DNA from: JBBSOK01 sp038259825
GTDB taxonomy: Bacteria; Bacteroidota; Bacteroidia; Flavobacteriales; Flavobacteriaceae
Direction of reading: 5' to 3'
Length of the DNA: 10,884 nucleotides
Assembly: GCA_038259825.1 (NCBI GenBank)
Contig: JBBSOK010000097.1
Coordinates: 1-10,884 of the forward strand
A program made the translations under genes and the position numbers. Positions 6,238 to 10,884 of the stretch are shown here, in pieces; within the stretch, counting starts at the first letter, position 1, and each line of letters opens with the position of its first letter. Below the pieces are notes generated by a model. The model searched no databases. It was not told where the DNA came from and worked only from the letters and a program-made list of their open reading frames with translations.

Positions 6238-6747
6238 TTATTTTGAATAAGCACCTGAAGAATATGTTAACTCATAACTATGCGTGTAGATTTCAAAAAC
6301 AATTCCGAATGGATCTTCTACATAAACCATTTTATATGGTTTCTCCTTTGGATAATATTCTCTTATCGGCATTCTTTGTTTGCCACCAGCCTCTACTATT
6401 TTTTTAGTAAGATTTTCGATATCTGGGTCTTGAACACAAAAGTGAAAAAGGCCTGTGTTAAAAGGGTTAAATTCTGGCGCTTCTTTTTTTCCGTGTGGGA
6501 ACGAAAAAAGCTCAATCCCGATTCCGTCTGAAGTTGACATATGAGCAATTTCAAACTCTTCCCAATTATCACCAAATACATCAATGCACATTTGTCCAAT
6601 TGCTGTATTACTTTCTTTTTTTACTGTAGATGGTTTCATAATTACGTACCACCCCATAATTTCTTGATAGAAGTTTACAGCTTTATGAATATCGGGTACA
6701 GTAATTCCAATATGTGAAAACGACTTCGGATATTTTATTTCTTTCAT
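6238..6747 (-). CDS. VOC-family (glyoxalase/dioxygenase fold) metalloprotein
   Basis: A 169-residue protein with two beta-alpha-beta-beta-beta modules of the vicinal oxygen chelate superfamily. All four expected metal ligands can be placed: His12 in SHIGITV, Glu79 in GIELF, His102 in FHFCV and Glu152 in VFEIYTHSYE. The DPFG turn at 145-148 is also typical. The family includes lactoylglutathione lyases, fosfomycin-type thiol transferases and extradiol dioxygenases; motifs alone do not fix the substrate. It is the last gene of the operon, 56 bp after the Hsp31-like gene and just before a terminator. Linked to a glyoxalase-III-type protein and a flavin reductase, a role in removing a reactive carbonyl or electrophile is likely, but this is inference from context. 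Confidence 0.88.
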   Translation of the reverse strand: MKEIKYPKSFSHIGITVPDIHKAVNFYQEIMGWYVIMKPSTVKKESNTAIGQMCIDVFGDNWEEFEIAHMSTSDGIGIELFSFPHGKKEAPEFNPFNTGLFHFCVQDPDIENLTKKIVEAGGKQRMPIREYYPKEKPYKMVYVEDPFGIVFEIYTHSYELTYSSGAYSK

Positions 6748-6803
6748 ATTATTGTCTTTTCAAATTGTATGCAATGTGAGCTACTATTCTTTTATAACAG
6801 CTA

Positions 6804-7490
6804 TTAAATACTATTATCTATTTTTTTCAACAATAATTCTGCTACCAACTCTGATGATGCTGGGTTTTGACCCGTAATTAAATTTCCATCTTGTAAAGCA
6901 TATGATGCCCAGTCTTCTTTTTTAGAATAGATTCCTCCGTTTTTTTTCAACATATCTTCTACTAAAAATGGTACCACATTAGTTAGTCCTACTGCTTCTT
7001 CCTCAGTATTAGTAAATCCTGTTACTTTTTTACCTTTGACTAAAGGGGTGCCATCTGCATTTTTTACGCTTTGTAATGCAGCTGGTGCATGACATACAAA
7101 TGCTATGGTTTTTTCCTGCGCATTAAATTTTTCAATTAAAGCAATAGAAGTTTCGTCATTTGCTAAATCCCATAATGGACCATGTCCTCCTGGATAAAAT
7201 ACAGCGTCAAAATCGTCTGGATTCATATCTGCCAATACTTTTGTATTTGCAATTCTTTCCTTGGCTTCTGCATCTTTATTAAAACGCTCTGTAGCTTCAG
7301 TCGCAGCATCTTGAGAGTCGCTACTTGGATCTATTGGTGCAGCGCCTCCTTTTGGTGTTGCAAGCGTAATATCAACTCCTTTATCTAATAGTGTGTAATA
7401 TGGGTTTGCAAATTCTTCAACCCAAAAACCTGTTTTCTTTCCTGTATCTCCTAATTTGTCGTGAGATGTTAATACAAATAATACTTTCAT
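6804..7490 (-). CDS. DJ-1/PfpI superfamily protein, Hsp31/glyoxalase III-like
   Basis: A 228-residue cytoplasmic protein of the class I glutamine amidotransferase-like fold. It starts MKVLFVLTSHD, as Hsp31-type members do. The nucleophile elbow is AFVCHAPAAL with Cys133 followed by His134. A conserved acidic residue is supplied by WVEEFANPYY (Glu25/26), and YPGGHGPLWDL (99-109) forms the oxyanion-side loop. Proteins of this subgroup (yeast Hsp31/YDR533C, bacterial HchA-like) act as glutathione-independent glyoxalases on methylglyoxal and as holdase chaperones; protein deglycase activity has also been claimed. The 111 bp leader between this gene and the nitroreductase is stop-free in this frame for 36 codons back to the nitroreductase stop. 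The ATG at 7490 is nevertheless preferred because it matches the family N-terminus. Confidence 0.92.
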   Translation of the reverse strand: MKVLFVLTSHDKLGDTGKKTGFWVEEFANPYYTLLDKGVDITLATPKGGAAPIDPSSDSQDAATEATERFNKDAEAKERIANTKVLADMNPDDFDAVFYPGGHGPLWDLANDETSIALIEKFNAQEKTIAFVCHAPAALQSVKNADGTPLVKGKKVTGFTNTEEEAVGLTNVVPFLVEDMLKKNGGIYSKKEDWASYALQDGNLITGQNPASSELVAELLLKKIDNSI

Positions 7491-7601
7491 TTTTTTATCT
7501 TTTTTAATTTCTATTTGTTCTTCTAAAACTTTTTCAGAAGTTGTTTCTTTTTCAAAATTTTTCAGGTTCTTTACCGTCTGATTAATTTTAGCGTGTATTA
7601 A

Positions 7602-8234
7602 TTATTCAATTACCGTTACCAAATCTTCAGTGCTCTTTCGCACCTTTACTAAATCTACCAACCAATCGCTATCGGCATCTCGGTAACCAATGGGCAGCAT
7701 TACTGCACTACGCAAACCTTTTGCTCTTAAATCTAATATTTCATCCAACTTATCAGCGTCAAAACCTTCTAATGGTGTTGCATCTACCCCTTCATATGCG
7801 GCAGCTATAATAGCTTGTGAAAATGCGATATATGCCTGTTTAGCTGCGTGATTAAAATTTACTTCCGCATCTTGTTGCGGATACATTTGTAATAACTTTT
7901 GACGGTAGTTTTCCCAACCTTCGTTTTTAAATCCGCGGATCTCATTCGTTAAATCAAACATAAAGTTAATTCTATCTTCGGTATAGGTGTCCCACGCAGC
8001 AAAGACGAGTAAGTGGGAACAGTCTGTAACAACAGATTGATTCCAAGCTATTGGCCTGATCTTTTCCTTTATCTCTTGATTTTTTACTACAATAATTTCA
8101 AATGGCTGTAAACCACTTGAAGTTGGAGCCAAACGAGCAGCTTCAATAATATTGTCAATTTTTTCTTGAGATACTTTTTTGCCATTCATAGCTTTTGCAG
8201 CGTATCTCCAATTTAATTTGTCTAATAATTCCAT
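7602..8234 (-). CDS. NAD(P)H-dependent FMN oxidoreductase, NfsB-type nitroreductase
   Basis: A 210-residue member of the nitroreductase superfamily, normally a homodimer with FMN at the interface. It reduces nitroaromatics, quinones and similar electrophiles with NAD(P)H. Visible signatures are WRYAAKAM near the start (9-16; Arg10 and Lys14 contact the FMN phosphate region in relatives), LAPTSSGLQPFEI (35-47), and the C-terminal LPIGYRDADSDW with KVRK (180-200), all typical of NfsB/NfnB proteins. The length is standard. It sits 7 bp after the SDR gene, so the two are probably translationally linked, and 111 bp before the Hsp31-like gene. A catabolic role is possible, but the TetR context suggests a stress-inducible detoxification reductase. 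Confidence 0.92.
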   Translation of the reverse strand: MELLDKLNWRYAAKAMNGKKVSQEKIDNIIEAARLAPTSSGLQPFEIIVVKNQEIKEKIRPIAWNQSVVTDCSHLLVFAAWDTYTEDRINFMFDLTNEIRGFKNEGWENYRQKLLQMYPQQDAEVNFNHAAKQAYIAFSQAIIAAAYEGVDATPLEGFDADKLDEILDLRAKGLRSAVMLPIGYRDADSDWLVDLVKVRKSTEDLVTVIE

Positions 8235-8241
8235 AGTCTTT

Positions 8242-8904
8242 TTAATACTTATTTTTAAAATTTGTTATTTCATCTGACGTTATTATAGTTTTAGTTGAAG
8301 TTGAATTTGCCAGGTTTATCATAGCCAGTGCAATGTCTTCAGCTTCTGTAATTCTATACTTTTTTAATTTTCCAATTAAAAATGGTTGTAGAAGTTTAAA
8401 TGCCACTAATCCAATTTTTTCGCCAATACGCTTTTCATCTCTATTTCCGCCAATAATAGAAGGCTGTAAAATGTGTGTTTTTTCAATTTTTTCTGAAAGC
8501 ACATCTTGTTCCATTTCGCCCTTTGTCTTATTATAAAATATACTGCTGTTTGCATTTGCGCCCAAAGCAGAAATTACTAAAAATGCAGGAATTCCATTTG
8601 CTTTTGAAAGCTTTGCGGCAGTAACCGGAATGCCGTAATCTATTTTTTTATAAAGTGTTTTGTCCGGTGTTTTCTTGGCAGTAGTACCAATGCAACAGAA
8701 AACTTCATCTGCAGTAAAATCTTTTTTAAAACTTTCTAGCGCTAAAATATCTCCAATAAACTGTTGTACTTTGGGGGGCATATCATCAACTTTTTTTCTT
8801 GAAAATAATTTGATTGTTTGATACCTATCATCTTTTAGTAGTTTTTCTAAAAGTATAGAACCTGTTAAACCGGTTGCGCCTAATATAATTGCTGTTTTAT
8901 TCAT
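8242..8904 (-). CDS. NAD(P)H-binding atypical SDR, HTATIP2/TIP30-like
   Basis: A 220-residue protein with an atypical short-chain dehydrogenase fold. The nucleotide-binding motif is GATGLTG (9-15) at the first strand. FCCIGTT (69-75) forms the strand-4 loop, Ser112 in ISALGA and the pair Tyr124/Lys128 in YNKTKGEME form the YxxxK active-site pattern, and LQPSIIGG follows as in HTATIP2-type (SDR_a5) proteins. The substrate is unknown; relatives are annotated as NAD(P)H-binding oxidoreductases or nucleoside-diphosphate-sugar epimerases, mostly without biochemistry. It is separated from tetR by only 2 bp and from the nitroreductase by 7 bp, the tightest spacing in the operon, so it is co-regulated and probably supplies a companion reduction. 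Confidence 0.9.
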   Translation of the reverse strand: MNKTAIILGATGLTGSILLEKLLKDDRYQTIKLFSRKKVDDMPPKVQQFIGDILALESFKKDFTADEVFCCIGTTAKKTPDKTLYKKIDYGIPVTAAKLSKANGIPAFLVISALGANANSSIFYNKTKGEMEQDVLSEKIEKTHILQPSIIGGNRDEKRIGEKIGLVAFKLLQPFLIGKLKKYRITEAEDIALAMINLANSTSTKTIITSDEITNFKNKY

Positions 8905-8906
8905 TT

Positions 8907-9485
8907 TTATAATTTAATACTGTCCCAAGCTGTTAAAAATGCTTCTTCAATATGATCCTTGGTCAATTGAAAGTGACCCTGCTTTTGAGCCATCATTAAA
9001 GTTGATAAAGGATTTATTGAATAGGCATATAAAATATAATCTGAAATAGGCTTAATAATGCCCTCCTCTTTTCCACGTTGCCATAAGTCTAGTAGCGGTT
9101 GTAGATGTTTTATACCTTCTTTTCTACTAGGTTCATCAATCATTGGCGTATTATTACATTGATTTAAAAAAGACGCGTATTTACGTTCTTTACAATTAAA
9201 CTCTGCAATACGTTTCCATATAACTTCAAAGCCACTTTTAATTGATGTATTTTCATCATACGTTTTAAAAACAAAATCTGTGTATTTTGTCTTTACTTCT
9301 AAATACGTTTGATCAACCAAGTCTTGTTTATTTTCAAAATATAAATAGATAGTTGCAGGTGAGACATTTGCCATTTTAGCAATTTTACTCATAGCGGAGG
9401 CGTGGAAACCGTCGTTATTTACTAATTCGATAGTTGCCTCTATAAGTGCGTTACGCTTATCTATACTTTTTTGAAGTTTAGCCAT
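8907..9485 (-). CDS. TetR/AcrR-family transcriptional regulator
   Basis: A 192-residue repressor. The N-terminal DNA-binding domain contains the expected helix-turn-helix, SKIAKMANVSPATIYLYF followed by ENKQDL (residues 33-56), after a helix RNALIEATIELVNNDGF. The remaining 130 residues form a helical ligand-binding domain that does not identify an inducer. It has only two cysteines, Cys98 and Cys110, both in the ligand domain; this would allow thiol-based sensing, as in NemR-type repressors, but that is speculation. It is the first gene of a five-gene operon, with the SDR gene only 2 bp downstream. A 14-bp palindrome at 9521-9534 next to the promoter is the likely operator, which implies autoregulation. 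Confidence 0.94.
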   Translation of the reverse strand: MAKLQKSIDKRNALIEATIELVNNDGFHASAMSKIAKMANVSPATIYLYFENKQDLVDQTYLEVKTKYTDFVFKTYDENTSIKSGFEVIWKRIAEFNCKERKYASFLNQCNNTPMIDEPSRKEGIKHLQPLLDLWQRGKEEGIIKPISDYILYAYSINPLSTLMMAQKQGHFQLTKDHIEEAFLTAWDSIKL

Positions 9486-9504
9486 TATATCTTGTTTTGG
9501 AGTA

Positions 9505-9512
9505 CAAAGATA
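9505..9512 (-). promoter_or_regulatory. Bacteroidota-type -7 box for the tetR operon
   Basis: On the minus strand the sequence reads TATCTTTG, an exact match to the TAnnTTTG consensus of Bacteroidota primary sigma factor promoters. It lies 19 bp upstream of the tetR ATG, giving a very short leader. A good -33 TTTG is not present at the expected distance, so the promoter may be of moderate strength. Confidence 0.65.
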
Positions 9513-9520
9513 CTAATGAA

Positions 9521-9534
9521 AATGAATGTTCATT
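9521..9534. promoter_or_regulatory. Probable TetR operator
   Basis: AATGAATGTTCATT is a palindrome with two 6-bp arms around a TG centre. It begins 8 bp upstream of the -7 box, in the promoter spacer, where a bound dimer would block RNA polymerase. Its size and position are typical of operators of autoregulated TetR repressors. Confidence 0.7.
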
Positions 9535-9590
9535 CTTTTTTTTGAAGACTTTAAGATTTGGTTGAATTTAGAGGGTGGTACTAAATAGTA

Positions 9591-9727
9591 GCTAACGTTG
9601 TGAATAAGGCAAGTTGAGTGTTTTAGCACGAACCTCTGTAAATATAAAATGACTTGGGGAAATCCGCAGTACTTTCTTATTGTGAACTGACTAAGCAATG
9701 GCTTGTATACGATGTTGTAAGCAGTTT
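9591..9727 (-). repeat. Repeat element ii, attC-like, 3' of the lipoprotein hydrolase
   Basis: It begins directly after the hydrolase stop (9728-9730) and extends 137 bp towards the tetR promoter. The outer arms are GCTAACGTTGTGAATAAGG plus CAAG (9591-9613), against the complement of 9696-9722, which reads GCTTACAACATCGTATACAA plus GCCATTG. The aligned AAC-to-AAG 15-mers match at 10 positions, with scattered mismatches as in elements i and iii. Minus-strand reading ends with ACGTTAGC. The central 80 bp is unrelated to the other copies. No believable gene lies inside. Confidence 0.6.
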
Positions 9728-10717
9728 TTATTCTTGGGATTCATTTGTTTCCAAAATCTGAATTATTATATTTTGAAATTTTTCTGGTTCATCTTGATGT
9801 ATTTGATGACCAGAATTTTCAAATAAAAATAAGTCTTTCTTTGGTGCTTTCAGTTCCTTAAAATATCTCTCCGTAATTTCAGTCGATGTTTGAATATCGT
9901 TTTTACCAACGAAAAAATAAACTGGGCATTTAACTTCTTTTAACGTCTTCGGTAAATTAATATTCATTACTTCGTTCCAAACAGGCGACCAAGTTTCTGA
10001 CCACTGAAGGAAACCATTTTTGAAATCATCACTTGTTACATATTCTTTACCTTCTTTATAAAAAAGCCATTTTCTTAAATAAAATAAGTCTTCATCAGTT
10101 TTAAAAGGAATATTTACACTCGCCAATTCTTTACTGGCAGTAGTATTTTCTTTAAAATGAATTTTCAAAATTTTGAGCAATTCTAATTCACTTGCTAATT
10201 GGCTTATTACTGGATTAACCGTAAAATAAGAATGTAATAATTCAGGATGCTTTTTAACAATATAGAATCCTAAAACGTTTCCCCAAGAACTACCCAATAA
10301 GTATATTTTTTCTTGGTTCAACTCCTTTATTAGAAAACTTATAATTTGATAAGTGTCCTGTTCCATTCGTTCGACAGATGGTTGTGTTGGCGAAACGTTT
10401 AATTCCAATGTTTTTCCTGCGTCTCTTTGGTCCCATTGCACAATGGTAAATTTATTTTTTAAAATATTAGTGAAATTGTCCGCAGTATTCATCATCGAAC
10501 TTCCAGGACCACCCGATAAAAATAAAAGAATTGGCTTGTTTGAATCATCTGTTTTAATTTCCACAACTTGTTTTATTCCGCCAATTTCAGGCGTTAGAAG
10601 AGTGTCAATTTTGACTGAAATATTTTCAGATTTGATTTCTTTTTTATTTTGTTCCTTACATCCATAAAATTGAAAGAAAATTGTTAATAGAACTAATAAA
10701 AGCCTTTTTCTTATCAT
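9728..10717 (-). CDS. Lipoprotein alpha/beta hydrolase, proline iminopeptidase-like
   Basis: A 329-residue exported lipoprotein: MIRKR, a hydrophobic core, then the lipobox FYGC with lipidated Cys20 followed by charged residues. The hydrolase domain starts near residue 45. LFLSGGPGSS (65-74) is the oxyanion-hole loop; most proline iminopeptidases have HGGPG, here His is replaced by Ser68. VQWDQRDAGKT (93-103) is the DQRG-type motif characteristic of peptidase family S33. The catalytic triad can be placed as Ser144 in GSSWG (142-146), Asp274 in GKND and His304 in SGHQIH. It probably hydrolyses a small ester or a short peptide N-terminus at the periplasmic or outer-membrane face; the substrate is unknown. 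The gene stands alone, bracketed by repeat elements ii and iii, and its nearest leftward neighbour is the unrelated tetR operon. Confidence 0.92.
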   Translation of the reverse strand: MIRKRLLLVLLTIFFQFYGCKEQNKKEIKSENISVKIDTLLTPEIGGIKQVVEIKTDDSNKPILLFLSGGPGSSMMNTADNFTNILKNKFTIVQWDQRDAGKTLELNVSPTQPSVERMEQDTYQIISFLIKELNQEKIYLLGSSWGNVLGFYIVKKHPELLHSYFTVNPVISQLASELELLKILKIHFKENTTASKELASVNIPFKTDEDLFYLRKWLFYKEGKEYVTSDDFKNGFLQWSETWSPVWNEVMNINLPKTLKEVKCPVYFFVGKNDIQTSTEITERYFKELKAPKKDLFLFENSGHQIHQDEPEKFQNIIIQILETNESQE

Positions 10718-10740
10718 AGTTTAAAGGTTTGTTTACATTA

Positions 10741-10881
10741 CTTACAACGTTGTTGTATATGGTTTGTTGCGTGTTTCAAGCAACTAATTTAGTAAATAAT
10801 AACTAAATAAAAAGTCCTCACAAACTTTCGTAAATAGGTGAGGACTTAGCAATAAATTATATATGGTGTTGGCGGTAGTTT
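10741..10881 (-). repeat. Repeat element iii, attC-like, upstream of the hydrolase gene
   Basis: The outer arms are CTTACAACGTTGTTGTATAT plus GGTTTGTTGC (10741-10770), against the complement of 10849-10875, CCGCCAACACCATATATAAT plus TTATTGC. The innermost 15 positions match 12 of 15, and both arms carry CAAC near the outer end with a length difference that would leave bulged bases. The right end, TAGTTTTTA, parallels the CAGTTTTTA at 9722-9730 that contains the hydrolase stop. The last three bases of the window (10882-10884) are therefore probably the stop codon of another leftward gene. Inside are short hairpins GTTGC/GCAAC (10766-10784) and ATTTAGT/ACTAAAT, plus the terminator at 10812-10847. 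Confidence 0.6.
10812..10847 (-). terminator. Terminator for a leftward gene beyond the right edge
   Basis: AAGTCCTCA (10812-10820) and TGAGGACTT (10839-10847) form a perfect 9-bp stem with an 18-nt loop. On the minus strand the stem runs into TTTTTATTTAG. No gene inside the window could use it, so it points to a gene ending at about 10882. Confidence 0.75.
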
Positions 10882-10884
10882 TTA

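Noticed and set aside
7491..8234. Nitroreductase and Hsp31-like protein as one readthrough fusion
   Set aside because: The Hsp31-like ATG gives the normal family N-terminus and the nitroreductase ends at its usual length; a TAA separates them.
9513..9698. Minus-strand open frame of 61 codons between the hydrolase and tetR
   Set aside because: It lies across repeat element ii and runs into the tetR operator; the composition is not protein-like and matches no known family.

Overview
The window looks like chromosomal DNA from a marine or soil Flavobacteriaceae-type Bacteroidota. The DNA is AT-rich and almost all genes stop with TAA. Shine-Dalgarno sites are largely absent, and one promoter matches the Bacteroidota -7 consensus TAnnTTTG exactly. 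The gene families (CIA30, RsbRD-type histidine kinase, Ktr potassium channel with an extended N-terminus, SGGPG-type lipoprotein hydrolase) also fit this group. This is a judgement from gene content and signals, not from a database search. Every supported gene lies on the minus strand, so transcription runs right to left.

Left part (1-1330): a CIA30-domain protein is cut by the window edge. Next comes a repeat with imperfect terminal inverted arms, then a small lipoprotein gene broken by a single-base indel in an A5 run. Beyond it are a stranded C-terminal piece of a LytTR DNA-binding domain with its own terminator, and the terminator of the next gene.

Centre-left (1379-3337): a soluble RsbRD/HisKA/HATPase sensor kinase with a degenerate ATP-lid motif is followed by about 790 bp without an intact gene. 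That gap holds a 21-bp-period direct repeat, a perfect 13-bp bidirectional terminator hairpin, three copies of a CTGCGCTCAACCTGA-type intergenic repeat, and a 75-codon remnant. The remnant joins the first residues of an M.EcoRI-like adenine methylase to a C-terminal HNH nuclease domain in one frame.

Centre (3338-6237): a two-gene potassium uptake operon (ktrB then ktrA in transcription order, 13 bp apart), then 450 bp of mostly unexplained intergenic DNA.

Centre-right (6180-9534): a five-gene operon reads TetR repressor, SDR/HTATIP2-like NAD(P)-binding protein, NfsB-type flavin nitroreductase, Hsp31/DJ-1-like protein, VOC (glyoxalase-fold) protein, then a terminator. A 14-bp palindrome sits directly upstream of a perfect -7 box at the head of the operon, which suggests autorepression by the TetR protein. 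The combination resembles the logic of the E. coli nemR-nemA-gloA electrophile/methylglyoxal response, built here from different enzyme families. That functional reading is inference.

Right part (9590-10884): a secreted lipoprotein of the alpha/beta hydrolase (proline iminopeptidase-like) family is bracketed by two more repeats with the same architecture as the one at 200-337. Each begins within a few bases of a TAA stop, is about 135-140 bp long, and has imperfect outer arms containing AAC/GTT cores. The three repeats make the lipoprotein genes look like gene-cassette units. This is the most interesting structural feature of the window, though nothing here proves mobility.
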